A stretch of 64,000 nucleotides of DNA from an uncultured Angelakisella sp. (GTDB taxonomy: Bacteria > Bacillota > Clostridia > Oscillospirales > Ruminococcaceae), in the NCBI GenBank assembly GCA_910585535.1, contig CAJUFK010000004.1, positions 1 to 64,000 of the forward strand. Direction: 5' to 3'. The notes beneath the pieces are model-generated. The model searched no databases. It was given only the letters and a program-made list of their open reading frames with translations, and was not told where the DNA came from. Positions 43,531 through 51,102 of the stretch are shown in pieces (position 1 is the first letter of the stretch; each line of letters starts with the position of its first letter). A program made the translations under genes and the position numbers.

Positions 43531-44313
43531 ATGGAAAAGGACCGGCGATTTGCGGTACTCATCGACGCCGACAATGTTTCGGACAAGTATATCCGCCTGA
43601 TTTTGGATGAACTGAGCAACGACGGCACTATTACCTACAAGAGGATTTATGGGGATTGGACCCGCCCCGCCCTGGGTTCCTGGAAAAACGTCCTTTTGGA
43701 CTATTCCATCACCCCAATCCAGCAGTACGGCTATACCACCGGGAAGAATGCCACCGATTCCGCCATGATTATCGACGCCATGGATATTCTTTACACCGGA
43801 AACGTAGAGGGTTTCTGCATCGTTTCCAGCGACAGCGACTTCACCCGCCTGGCCAGCCGCCTGCGGGAAGCGGGAAAGTTTGTCGTCGGCATGGGGGAGA
43901 AGAAGACCCCCGCCCCCTTTGTAGCCGCCTGCAACCGCTTTACCTATCTGGAGGTGCTGGCCCAGCAGCCAGCCGCCGAGGAGGACGCCCCCTTGGCTCC
44001 GGTGGCGGGGGAGGACCGGATGTCCCTGCCGGCGATGAAGGCGGTGATCCAAGCCATTGCCGACGAGATCTCCGACGATGACGGCTGGGCCTCTATCAGT
44101 GACATCGGAAACATCCTCATCAAGCGGTTCCCGGACTTTGACGTGCGAAGCTACGGATTCAAAAAGCTCAGCCGCTTTCTGGATTCCCTGGGGATCTTTG
44201 AGGTCCACACCATCTCCGGACAGGATGGTTCCGCTAAGGCGGTGCTGGTGCGGACCCTTCCCACCCCCGAGCCCCCGGTCCGGAAGAGCCGCACCTCCCG
44301 GAGGAAAAAGTGA
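43531..44313 (+). CDS. NYN-domain RNase-like protein with OST-HTH/LOTUS domain
   Basis: A 260-residue protein of the LabA-like NYN family. The PIN-like nuclease domain (about 1-150) shows FAVLIDADNVS, ATDSAMIIDAMD and VSSDSDFTRL, giving the acidic metal-site residues. An OST-HTH/LOTUS RNA-binding domain follows (about 165-240), with a basic tail (RKSRTSRRKK). ATG 43531 is taken because GGAGGAG lies nine bases ahead; the in-frame ATG at 43513 precedes that ribosome site. Probable cytoplasmic RNA nuclease or RNA-binding factor; bacterial roles are unclear. Confidence 0.85.
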   Translation: MEKDRRFAVLIDADNVSDKYIRLILDELSNDGTITYKRIYGDWTRPALGSWKNVLLDYSITPIQQYGYTTGKNATDSAMIIDAMDILYTGNVEGFCIVSSDSDFTRLASRLREAGKFVVGMGEKKTPAPFVAACNRFTYLEVLAQQPAAEEDAPLAPVAGEDRMSLPAMKAVIQAIADEISDDDGWASISDIGNILIKRFPDFDVRSYGFKKLSRFLDSLGIFEVHTISGQDGSAKAVLVRTLPTPEPPVRKSRTSRRKK

Positions 44314-44316
44314 GCC

Positions 44317-44991
44317 ATGACCCGTAAGACCCTTGACCGTCTGCTTCGGTGCGTTCCCATAGCCATCACCGCCATTCTCAGCATCACCTGTCTGCTGGGG
44401 GCGCGGCGGTACTCCCTGGATTCCTGGAACGACCTGCTGAACTACGCTCCGCCCTCCCTTTTGGGGGCGGCCCTTCTGCTCCTCTGCGGCTATGCCCTAA
44501 AGTCCCTTTCGGTGGTGTTCCCCATCTCCCTCCTCTATGTGGCCTCCGGGGTGATCTTCCCCCTGTGGATGGCCTGGGGCATCAACCTTGCAGGGCTCTG
44601 GGTCTGCGTATCCATCCCCTACTGGGTAGGGCGTATCTCCGGCGGGGAGCTGGCGGAAAGCATCCTGAGGACCCATAAAAAGGCGGCCCGGGCCGCAAAG
44701 ATCGTCACCGAGAACCGGGTCTTTACCGCCTATCTTCTGCGGGTGCTGGGTTTACTGCCCGGGGACCTGGTGAGCATCCTTCTGGGGGCCATGGGGGTCG
44801 AATACCGGGGGTATCTCATTGGATCCCTGCTGGGACTGCTGCCGGGAATGCTCATCCAGACCGCCCTGGGGGGATACGCCGACCGCCCCGCCTCCCCGGT
44901 GTTCTGGGGGCTCTGCATCGCCATGGTGGTGGTTTCCGGGTTCAGCGCGTTGTGGTACGCCCGGTATCGCCGCCAAGGCGGAGAAAAATAA
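44317..44991 (+). CDS. TVP38/TMEM64 (VTT domain) membrane protein
   Basis: A 224-residue membrane protein with a VTT (SNARE-associated Golgi/DedA-like) domain. Conserved features are the FPISLLYVASGVIFP re-entrant part and the LLGAMGVEYRGYLIGSLLG region. Bacterial members are linked to lipid scrambling and membrane homeostasis. Starts three bases after the NYN gene, so co-transcribed. Confidence 0.85.
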   Translation: MTRKTLDRLLRCVPIAITAILSITCLLGARRYSLDSWNDLLNYAPPSLLGAALLLLCGYALKSLSVVFPISLLYVASGVIFPLWMAWGINLAGLWVCVSIPYWVGRISGGELAESILRTHKKAARAAKIVTENRVFTAYLLRVLGLLPGDLVSILLGAMGVEYRGYLIGSLLGLLPGMLIQTALGGYADRPASPVFWGLCIAMVVVSGFSALWYARYRRQGGEK

Positions 44992-45011
44992 TCTTTTTTG
45001 GAGGGAAGTGA

Positions 45012-45395
45012 ATGGACAGATCCGTTCAGTTTTTGAAAGATAGGATCACGGATAAAATGCCGCTGGAAGAGATGGTGGGGATATTTGAGCAGATGTGCAG
45101 CACACCGGTCGAGGAAGAAATGATCTTGTTTGAAACAGGGACCTTCCCCTTTCCAGGAGGGCCGATGTTCCTGATCTCCCTGGTCAGTCAGTTCCCAAAC
45201 GGCGAGGAAGAATTTTTCCAACTCCATTTGAACATCTTATATGAGCCCGACAGGGAAAGCGAAAGGTTCCGGGAGGCAGTATGGGATGAAGATATAGGTG
45301 AAAACATATTTGACTATATCAGAGGTTCAGAGGCTTTCGCCTATGCAAAAAAGAGGGAGTACGTCAAGGTGGAAATATATTTGGACGAGACCTGA
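45012..45395 (+). CDS. Hypothetical protein
   Basis: A 127-residue soluble, acidic protein with no domain I can name. TTGGAGGGAAG gives a good ribosome site. It contains a GGPMFLISLVSQFPNGEEEF strand-like section and a charged C-terminus. Located 20 bases after the TVP38-like gene and probably in that operon. A strong hairpin follows. Confidence 0.65.
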   Translation: MDRSVQFLKDRITDKMPLEEMVGIFEQMCSTPVEEEMILFETGTFPFPGGPMFLISLVSQFPNGEEEFFQLHLNILYEPDRESERFREAVWDEDIGENIFDYIRGSEAFAYAKKREYVKVEIYLDET

Positions 45396-45430
45396 AAAAG
45401 GCCAGCCGCGGTTTCCTGCGGCTGGCCTTT
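45396..45430. terminator. Bidirectional terminator
   Basis: AAAGGCCAGCCGC and GCGGCTGGCCTTT pair exactly around an 8-base loop between convergent genes, with A- and T-tracts on the two sides. Confidence 0.85.
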
Positions 45431-45448
45431 CCTGCGGGATGAGGGGGG

Positions 45449-45769
45449 TCACAAGACCTCCGGCGCGTCCTCGTCCTCCGGCGGGGGAGGCGGCTCCTCC
45501 TGGCGGTCCAGCTCCTCCAGGTAGCGGTCGTAGGCCTCCAGGATGGCCCCCTCCAGGGCCTTTCTGGCCTGGGAGGTGATGGGGTGGGCGATGTCCCGGA
45601 AGGTGCCGTTTTCATCCTTGCGGCTGGGCATGGCGACGAAAAGCCGCTCCGGACCCTGGATGACCTTGATGTCGTGGACCGCCAGATCCCCGTCGATGGT
45701 CACCGAGACCAGGGCCTTGAGACGGGCGTCGTGGTAGGTCTTGCGAATGCGGATGTCAGTGATGTTCAT
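45449..45769 (-). CDS. spoVG: Septation/sporulation regulator SpoVG
   Basis: A 106-residue SpoVG protein. The conserved core is ITDIRIRK, LKALVSVTIDG, LAVHDIKVIQG, PSRKDENGTFRDIAHPI. It is an RNA/DNA-binding regulator of septation and sporulation genes. The tail beyond residue ~92 is Pro/Glu-rich (EEPPPPPEDED) and variable in the family. The ATG has AGGAGGCTTACC upstream. Indicates a spore-forming lineage, though SpoVG also occurs in non-sporulators. Confidence 0.95.
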   Translation of the reverse strand: MNITDIRIRKTYHDARLKALVSVTIDGDLAVHDIKVIQGPERLFVAMPSRKDENGTFRDIAHPITSQARKALEGAILEAYDRYLEELDRQEEPPPPPEDEDAPEVL

Positions 45770-45870
45770 GGTAAGCCTCCTGTTCTGTCCTACTGGGATT
45801 CTGTGGAAAGGTTTGGCAGAACAGAAGGCGGCTATACAAGGGGGAAGAAATTTTACAGTCCGCCCCGGAA

Positions 45871-46443
45871 CTACGTTGCCGGGGGAAAGCCTCCGAATCC
45901 CTCCAGGGCGAAGCCCTCCCCCGCCAGGGAGACCATATCATGGTGGTTGAAGCCGATGATCCACCGAAACTTCCGGGAAGCCAGGTAGTAGTCCGGACTC
46001 CCCAGCCCCAGAAAGGCGGTTTCATTCAGAACAGCAAGGGCCCGGATGACCGCCTCCAGCCGCCCCTCAAAGAGCCAGAACCATCCCCCGGCCGGCTCCA
46101 AAAGCAGATAGACGAACTGGTCTTCCGGCAGCAGCTCCGGCAGGCGGAAAAACCAGCTCCGGCAGTCGGTATGCCAGCAGCCGGCCAGGCGGTCCATGGC
46201 CCAGGGGCTGTAACCGTTGGTGTTGGCCCAGTGGAGATCCCGCTTCCGATCCCGGGTTCGGTCGGCAAAGCGATTGGCCAGCTGCTCCAGGATGGACCGC
46301 CACCGGTCGCGGCCCACCCGGCGGAAATCTGCCTCGGAAAGGTCCAGCCGTGCCCGAAGCTCTCCCTCAAACTGGTGGATCATGGGGTTCTTCCGCCGGC
46401 GATCCTCCCGGCGCTGCTCCGGGGTCATCTGATCCTCTCTCAT
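45871..46443 (-). CDS. Conserved hypothetical protein
   Basis: A 190-residue soluble protein not recognised. The N-terminus is highly basic (EQRREDRRRKNP), the middle is rich in Trp (residues 48-130), and the C-terminal part has strand-like WIIGFNHHDMV. Its ATG overlaps the end of the 5-formyl-THF cyclo-ligase gene by four bases, so it is translated from the same message. The real function is unknown. Confidence 0.7.
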   Translation of the reverse strand: MREDQMTPEQRREDRRRKNPMIHQFEGELRARLDLSEADFRRVGRDRWRSILEQLANRFADRTRDRKRDLHWANTNGYSPWAMDRLAGCWHTDCRSWFFRLPELLPEDQFVYLLLEPAGGWFWLFEGRLEAVIRALAVLNETAFLGLGSPDYYLASRKFRWIIGFNHHDMVSLAGEGFALEGFGGFPPAT

Positions 46444-47027
46444 GGCTGCAAAACTCCTTCTCGCCAGACCCCTTCCTCGGTGACCACCAGGGGGATGGAA
46501 AAGTCCGTTTCCTCCATGGGGATCCTCTCCTCCAGAAGGGCGGAAAAGCAGACCAGGGCAGCGGTGAGATCCCCAGGCGCCCAGGTGAGAAAGCGGTCGT
46601 AGTATCCGCCCCCATGCCCCAGCCTGCCCCCCTGGCGGTCAGCAGCGACACAGGGAACGGCGGCAAAGGAGAGCAGTCCCCAGGGGAGGAGAGGCGCTTC
46701 CGCCGGAGGCTCCATCAAACCGTAGGCTCCCGGGACCAGGGCGGAGAGATCTTCCACCTGGCGGGCTTCCATTACGCCGGAGGAGACACAGCGGGGCAGG
46801 GCCAGGGTCTTTCCCCGCCGGAGCAGCTCCTGAAGGACCGGAGTTAGGTCCGGTTCCAGCGCGGCAGGGTAGAAGCCGAAAACCACAGGGGCAGCCTCCA
46901 ATTCGGGCAGGGCAAGCAATTCCCGGCAGATGGCGGCGGAGGCCCGGGCCCGATACTCCGGGGAAAGTTCCCGGGCCCGCCGGCCCATGACCCGGCGCAG
47001 GCTGGCCTTGGCGGCCTGGATGCTCAT
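46440..47027 (-). CDS. 5-formyltetrahydrofolate cyclo-ligase
   Basis: A 195-residue enzyme that converts 5-formyl-THF to 5,10-methenyl-THF using ATP. Family motifs are the early R-R-arginine stretch (LRRVMGRRARELS), FGFYPAALEPDL and GGRLGHGGGYYDRFL near the C-terminus. ATG 47027 has no ribosome site of its own but overlaps a preceding 16-codon frame that has a strong one, implying re-initiation. Cytoplasmic one-carbon metabolism. Confidence 0.9.
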   Translation of the reverse strand: MSIQAAKASLRRVMGRRARELSPEYRARASAAICRELLALPELEAAPVVFGFYPAALEPDLTPVLQELLRRGKTLALPRCVSSGVMEARQVEDLSALVPGAYGLMEPPAEAPLLPWGLLSFAAVPCVAADRQGGRLGHGGGYYDRFLTWAPGDLTAALVCFSALLEERIPMEETDFSIPLVVTEEGVWREGVLQP

Positions 47028-47074
47028 AAGGGGAACCCCGGCATCCAATCGGGGATCGGTTTGTTCTGCGGCAT
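47024..47074 (-). CDS. Candidate 16-residue leader peptide coupled to the cyclo-ligase gene
   Basis: AAAGGAGG stands seven bases before an ATG at 47074. Sixteen codons (MPQNKPIPDWMPGFPL) end in a TGA that overlaps the cyclo-ligase ATG in TTATGA. The peptide has four prolines. It may be a small protein or a leader that brings ribosomes to the downstream start. Confidence 0.5.
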   Translation of the reverse strand: MPQNKPIPDWMPGFPL

Positions 47075-47191
47075 GAAACGACCTCCTTTGGAACAAAATA
47101 GTAGCAGAATTTCGGTGAGAATGCAAGGGCGGCTTCCATCTTGCCAGGAGAAGCCCGCCGTGATACAATAGGAACAAAAGGAGGGGGAGCT

Positions 47192-47623
47192 TTGAATCGA
47201 AATGTTCAGGAACTGCTCAAGGCGGGGCGGTTCGCCATAGTAGGGGTGGCCAACACCCTGGTGGACTTCACCGTCTTCACCCTTCTGGCCCAGGCCGCGG
47301 GGGTCAACGTCTACCTTTCCCAGGTGCTGGGGTACAGCGCGGGGATCCTCAACAGCTACACCTTTAACCGCAGCTGGACCTTCCGGACGGAGGAGCGGTT
47401 TTTCAGTTCTACCCTGGCGCGGTTTCTGGCCCTCAACCTGTCCATGCTGCTTTTCTCCACCGGCATCCTTTACCTGGCCATCAATCTGGGAGGACTGCCC
47501 AAAATCCCGGCGAAGATCATTGCCACTGGGGTTACCATGGTGGTAAACTTTCTGGTCAGCCGCTTTTGGGTCTTTCGGCGCCAAAGAGAGGGACAGGCCG
47601 GAGACCCTGCTCCGCCGTCTTGA
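47192..47623 (+). CDS. GtrA-family membrane protein
   Basis: A 143-residue protein with four helices and the GtrA pattern (KAGRFAIVGVANTLVDF, YNRSWTF-like YTFNRSWTF, and VNFLVSRFWVF at the end). TTG 47192 follows GGAGGGGG. GtrA proteins help move lipid-linked sugars across the membrane for surface glycan modification. A promoter candidate is near 47164-47170 (GATACAATAGG as a -10 region). Confidence 0.88.
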   Translation: MNRNVQELLKAGRFAIVGVANTLVDFTVFTLLAQAAGVNVYLSQVLGYSAGILNSYTFNRSWTFRTEERFFSSTLARFLALNLSMLLFSTGILYLAINLGGLPKIPAKIIATGVTMVVNFLVSRFWVFRRQREGQAGDPAPPS

Positions 47624-47648
47624 TTTTGCCTTTGGAAAGGATTATAAT
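47620..47648 (+). promoter_or_regulatory. Promoter of the secreted repeat protein
   Basis: TTGATT (47620-47625), 17 bases, TATAAT (47643-47648). It starts within the gtrA stop region. Confidence 0.7.
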
Positions 47649-47722
47649 AAAAATTGCCCAAAAGCTGAAATATTCTGCCTTCGGGTATCGTCTATATTTT
47701 ATGAGAGGAGAGTGATTTTATC

Positions 47723-48889
47723 ATGAAGAAAAGATACCGCAGCCCTGCAAAGCGCCTTTTGGGCCTGGCCTTGGCGGCGGGGCTTACCTTGGGCGGGACA
47801 GCTACCGCCTGGGCTGACGCCATTTCTACTTACAGCGTTTCGGTGGGCCAGGGGGTGATCTCGATCCTTCGGAGCGGGGCAGTCACCAATAGCTTCCGCA
47901 CCTCGGTAAACGATGTTACCGCCATGACCGATTCAGACGGCGACCTGATGGTCTGCTTCAACAACACAAAAGGGGAGTACGTGGCCGTAACCCTGGGCAG
48001 CCAGGAGATCGTAAACTTTTACGGTTCCATCGGGACCCTTTGCCTGGATGATTCCCTGGACCGCCCGGTGGTCATCGGCTCCTCCGCACGGGTCACCAAG
48101 CTGAAGGTGGATGCCCCGGTAAAAGTTTCGGTCTGGGGCCGGGTAGACAGTGGTACGGTGGACGCCGCCGCCAGCATCGTCACGGCCAGAGGCTCCCAGA
48201 TCAGCAACCTGTATTTTGAGGATTCCAGCGGCCAGCTCTTTATCAACGAGGGTTCGGTGGTGGATGGAACGACTATTCTCAACAGCGGTGTCAACCTGGG
48301 CGGCAGCTCCAGCTCTTCCTCCAGTTCCAGCAGCAGCTCCAACCGGGATGGCACCACCAGCCGCACCGTGGATGGTATCACCCTGAAGACCACCAAGATC
48401 TACGCCGACTATGACGATACCCTGGCGGATCTGTTGGACGATCTGCAGGCCAGTGTAGAGGCCTACAACCGCCGGGGCCGCAGCCTGGACGGGGAGGTAA
48501 GGTGGAAGGACTCTGACAGCACCGAGGTGGACGACGGCGGGCGCTTCCGCTATGAATTCATCCCCGATGACAGCGACTACGATCGGGTGGTTTCCACCAT
48601 TCGCATCGTGGTGGACGAGGATGAGGACTATGAGGACATCCATCTGGAGTTTGACAAGCTTGTGGTCTCCCGCAGCAAGAACCCCAAGCGCCTGTCCTAC
48701 TATCTAAGCCGCCTGGAAGACGAGGTGGAAGCTTACAACGACGACGGCCGCCGGGTCTACGGCGAAGTGAAGTGGTCCGGCAGCAACAAGCGGGTGGAGG
48801 AAAGCGGCGACTTCAGCTTTACCTTCATACCGTACAGTTCCAAGTACAGGAATGTCCGGGATAAGATCCACATTGAAGTGGTGGACTGA
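47723..48889 (+). CDS. Secreted protein with Ser linker and two C-terminal repeats
   Basis: A 388-residue exported protein. A Sec signal peptide occupies about 1-32 (basic start, LALAAGLTLGGTATAWA). Residues ~33-190 are beta-rich with FNNTKGEY and a right-handed-helix-like run (VTKLKVDAPVKVSVWG, ISNLYFEDSSGQLFI). A pure serine stretch (about 12 Ser) forms a linker near 195-207. Two ~75-residue repeats follow: VEAYNRRGRSLDGEVRW, FRYEFIPDDSDY and VEAYNDDGRRVYGEVKW, FSFTFIPYSSKY. No wall anchor seen. Probably an extracellular binding or structural protein; function unknown. Confidence 0.82.
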   Translation: MKKRYRSPAKRLLGLALAAGLTLGGTATAWADAISTYSVSVGQGVISILRSGAVTNSFRTSVNDVTAMTDSDGDLMVCFNNTKGEYVAVTLGSQEIVNFYGSIGTLCLDDSLDRPVVIGSSARVTKLKVDAPVKVSVWGRVDSGTVDAAASIVTARGSQISNLYFEDSSGQLFINEGSVVDGTTILNSGVNLGGSSSSSSSSSSSSNRDGTTSRTVDGITLKTTKIYADYDDTLADLLDDLQASVEAYNRRGRSLDGEVRWKDSDSTEVDDGGRFRYEFIPDDSDYDRVVSTIRIVVDEDEDYEDIHLEFDKLVVSRSKNPKRLSYYLSRLEDEVEAYNDDGRRVYGEVKWSGSNKRVEESGDFSFTFIPYSSKYRNVRDKIHIEVVD

Positions 48890-48930
48890 CCGCAATAAAG
48901 AAACCGCCAGCGATAGTTGTTATCTGCGGG

Positions 48931-48963
48931 TGTCACAAGAGGGCCGCAGGCCCTCTTGTGACA
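48931..48963. repeat. Perfect 15-bp palindrome
   Basis: Arms 48931-48945 and 48949-48963 are exact inverted copies around GCA. It has no T-tract and lies just before a conventional terminator, so it may be a mobile-element end or a processing structure. Confidence 0.7.
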
Positions 48964-48982
48964 GCACAGCTTACAGTCCAGC

Positions 48983-49033
48983 AAAAGCCAGGACAGGAGC
49001 GCCAGGGTGTTGGCCTCCTGCCCTGGCTTTTTG
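48983..49033 (+). terminator. Rho-independent terminator
   Basis: AAAAGCCAGGACAGGAG and CTCCTGCCCTGGCTTTTT pair with one mismatch and are followed by a T-run. Confidence 0.8.
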
Positions 49034-49219
49034 CGTCCATTTGTACGCTGTTAGAAGCCCGTTTTGGCAGGCGCAGGTCAAATCACACTGTCCCTATTGA
49101 CCGTAAGTCTATATACTCCATGCTCCCTATGTGTAACATATCTTCCCTTGATTTTCCTAGATAGTGTCGTCAGTAAAAGTGTGATATAATAGTCCTCAAA
49201 ATAGCAAGGGGGCAGGAAA

Positions 49220-49351
49220 ATGGCGGGAGAACAGCAACGGCACGACATAAACGATAAAGCACGGGAGGGTATCAGGCGGTACAGCATCGGTGAAAAGGGG
49301 ACGCATGGCGGTAATGCCGTTCATGTCAAAACTGGGAAACTGCTAGGATAA
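49220..49351 (+). pseudogene. Short frame at the 5' side of an IS3 remnant
   Basis: A -10-like TATAAT (about 49184) and AAGGGGGCAGG ribosome site precede a 43-codon frame (begins MAGEQQRHDINDKAREG, ends VKTGKLLG). It ends six bases before the IS3 transposase fragment. It could be the relic of the first transposase gene after an internal deletion; I cannot match it to a family. Confidence 0.35.
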
Positions 49352-49356
49352 CACTA

Positions 49357-49525
49357 TGGCTGAAAATTGCTTCTCTATTCTCAAAACCGAATGTATCTAC
49401 TGGCCAAGAAAAAAGTCTTTTCAGCAGGCTAGAGATCTGGTTGACGATTTATTTATTTCTACAACCACGAGCGCATCCAGTTAAAGACGGGAGAAGCGCC
49501 GCTTGCACAGCGCTTCTCCGCTTAA
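49357..49525 (+). mobile_element. IS3-family transposase fragment (frameshifted)
   Basis: AENCFSILKTECIYWPRKKSF and QQARDLVDDL, then after a one-base frame shift YNHERIQLKTGEAPLAQ to a stop, match the C-terminus of IS3/IS150 transposases (the FYNHERIQLKTG motif). The catalytic Glu sits in FSILKTE. Only about 55 codons remain. A degraded insertion sequence. Confidence 0.85.
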
Positions 49526-49613
49526 AATACAATAGTTCCTAATTTCCTACCAGGGGCTCTTTTGTGCTGTCCGCACAATCTGGAGTGGTACATACCAAAG
49601 CCCGGCCTTTTGC

Positions 49614-49646
49614 GCGCAAAAAATCCCCCTCACAAGGAGGGGGATA
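49614..49646 (-). terminator. Terminator of the rpsF-ssb-rpsR operon
   Basis: CCCCCTC and GAGGGGG form a stem; on the minus strand it is followed by a run of six T. Confidence 0.85.
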
Positions 49647-49706
49647 AGAAAATCCGCTTAAGACTCCAGGCACAAACGCTATGGCCTGGTGTCCGCACCG
49701 GCCGGA

Positions 49707-49949
49707 TCAGTCGCTGACGTAGGGGAGCAGGGCCAGGTGACGGGCACGCTTGATGGCCACAGTCAGCTGGCGCTGATGCCGGGCGCAGGTGCCGGTGACG
49801 CGGCGGGGAACGATCTTCGCCCGCTCGGAAAGGTACCGGCGCAGACGGGGAACGTCCTTGTAGTCGATGGTCTCGATCTTATCCACGCAGAAGGCGCAGA
49901 CCTTCCGGCGGGGGCGACGGTCACGCATGGGTCTTTCAGTACGCTCCAT
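49707..49949 (-). CDS. rpsR: 30S ribosomal protein S18
   Basis: An 80-residue S18 with the conserved [35 protein letters not shown] core. The CAFC pair and a later Cys and His are kept, so this is the zinc-binding form. Last gene of the rpsF-ssb-rpsR operon. Confidence 0.97.
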   Translation of the reverse strand: MERTERPMRDRRPRRKVCAFCVDKIETIDYKDVPRLRRYLSERAKIVPRRVTGTCARHQRQLTVAIKRARHLALLPYVSD

Positions 49950-49988
49950 GAAATGAAACCCTCCTTTTCAGGTTGATGATAGCAATGG

Positions 49989-50441
49989 TTAGAATGGGAG
50001 ATCGTTGTCGGTCTCCACTTCCTCGAAGTCGCTGGCGGCGCCGCTGGAGTAGGCCACAGGGGCGGCGGGAGCTGGAGCAGGCATGGCGGGCTGGCTCATA
50101 GGCGCTGCCCCGGAGCTGCTGCTCTTGCTGCTGACAAAGAATACATTGTCAGCCACCACCTCCACGGCGGTGCGCTTGTTGCCCTGGCGGTCCTCGTAAT
50201 CCCGGGTCTGGATGCTGCCCTCAACGCCGATGGGGTCGCCCTTGTGGAAATACTTGGCGACAAATTCGGCCTGCTGGCGCCAGCATACGATGGTGATAAA
50301 GTCCGCCTTGCGTTCGCCGTCCTGGCTCTTAAAGCGGCGGTCAACGGCGATGCGGAAGTTCACCAGGTAGGTGCCGGCGGTAGTCTGCTTCAACTCGGGA
50401 TCAGCGGTAAGCCTGCCAATCAGGATGGCCTTGTTGAACAT
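49989..50441 (-). CDS. ssb: Single-stranded DNA-binding protein
   Basis: A 150-residue SSB. OB-fold (about 1-105) with FNKAILIGRLTADPEL, DFITIVCWRQQAEF and GVEGSIQTRDYEDRQGNKRTAVEVVAD split over strands; a Ser/Ala/Pro linker; and the acidic tail ending DNDLPF that docks partner proteins. Between rpsF and rpsR as usual in Firmicutes. Confidence 0.97.
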   Translation of the reverse strand: MFNKAILIGRLTADPELKQTTAGTYLVNFRIAVDRRFKSQDGERKADFITIVCWRQQAEFVAKYFHKGDPIGVEGSIQTRDYEDRQGNKRTAVEVVADNVFFVSSKSSSSGAAPMSQPAMPAPAPAAPVAYSSGAASDFEEVETDNDLPF

Positions 50442-50453
50442 AACAATACCTCC

Positions 50454-50744
50454 TTACTTGGCGACGATAAGGGAACGCAGAACACCGTCCGTGATCTTGT
50501 AAACACGGTCCAGCTCGGCGGGGAACTCGGGGGGGCAGGTGAAGTTCACCAGCACGTAGTGCCCCTCCACCTCATCCTGGATCTCGTAGGCAAGACGGCG
50601 CTTGCCCCAGTCATCCACGGAATCGATGGTGCCGTTCTGCTCGATGAGGCCCTTGAACTTTTCCACCAGTTCGGTGGTGGCCTCCTCGCCATTCTTGGTG
50701 CTAATCACCATAATGGTCTCATAGCTTGCGTTAGGCTTGGTCAT
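50454..50744 (-). CDS. rpsF: 30S ribosomal protein S6
   Basis: A 96-residue S6 with YETIMVIST at the start, DDWGKRRLAYEI and GHYVLVNFTCP in the core. ATG follows AAGGAGGTG. First gene of the operon; a consensus promoter lies 90 bases upstream. Confidence 0.97.
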   Translation of the reverse strand: MTKPNASYETIMVISTKNGEEATTELVEKFKGLIEQNGTIDSVDDWGKRRLAYEIQDEVEGHYVLVNFTCPPEFPAELDRVYKITDGVLRSLIVAK

Positions 50745-50831
50745 TTCTTTTTACACCTCCTTATGGACATTAGGCCCCGCGGTCTCTCCGGCGGGGCAAG
50801 GAGTTAGGCCAACAGATGGCATAACACTAAA

Positions 50832-50878
50832 ATTATAGCGGCGCGGGGCCCTTTTGTCAAGCCCCGCGCCGCCGTTTT
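50832..50878 (-). promoter_or_regulatory. rpsF promoter nested in a terminator hairpin
   Basis: On the minus strand TTGACA (50855-50860), 17 bases, TATAAT (50832-50837) is a perfect consensus promoter. The -35 box sits in the loop of a 12-bp GC stem (GCGGCGCGGGGC/GCCCCGCGCCGC, about 50838-50873), so the upstream galU operon terminator and the rpsF promoter share the same DNA. Confidence 0.8.
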
Positions 50879-50932
50879 TTGGGAAATTTTCGGGGGAAGG
50901 GGGTTCACCGGCCGTACCGCTGGCGGTACTCC

Positions 50933-51061
50933 TCAGTCCTCCACCTTCCGCTTGAAGGGGTATTGGGCGCGGCTGTGCCGGACGATCTCCGCTACCGCCG
51001 CTTCCTCGTCCCCGGTCAGGGGGCGGTCCCGCTTGGCTTGGTAGTAGAGGGAGAAGGACAT
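50933..51061 (-). CDS. Small protein after galU
   Basis: A 42-residue protein (MSFSLYYQAKRDRPLTGDEE start) after AAAGGAGG, nine bases before the ATG. It is in the galU operon, 41 bases after that gene's end. Immediately after the stop the next frame continues TEEYRQRYGR to a TGA at 50905, which may be the original end of the protein. Family unknown. Confidence 0.55.
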   Translation of the reverse strand: MSFSLYYQAKRDRPLTGDEEAAVAEIVRHSRAQYPFKRKVED

Positions 51062-51102
51062 GGGAGGCGCCTCCTTTTCATCCTGCGGGCAGTGCAGGGC
51101 CT

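Noticed and set aside
49078..49287. Minus-strand 69-codon frame
   Set aside because: Overlaps the IS3 relic promoter region with no ribosome site and no recognisable sequence.
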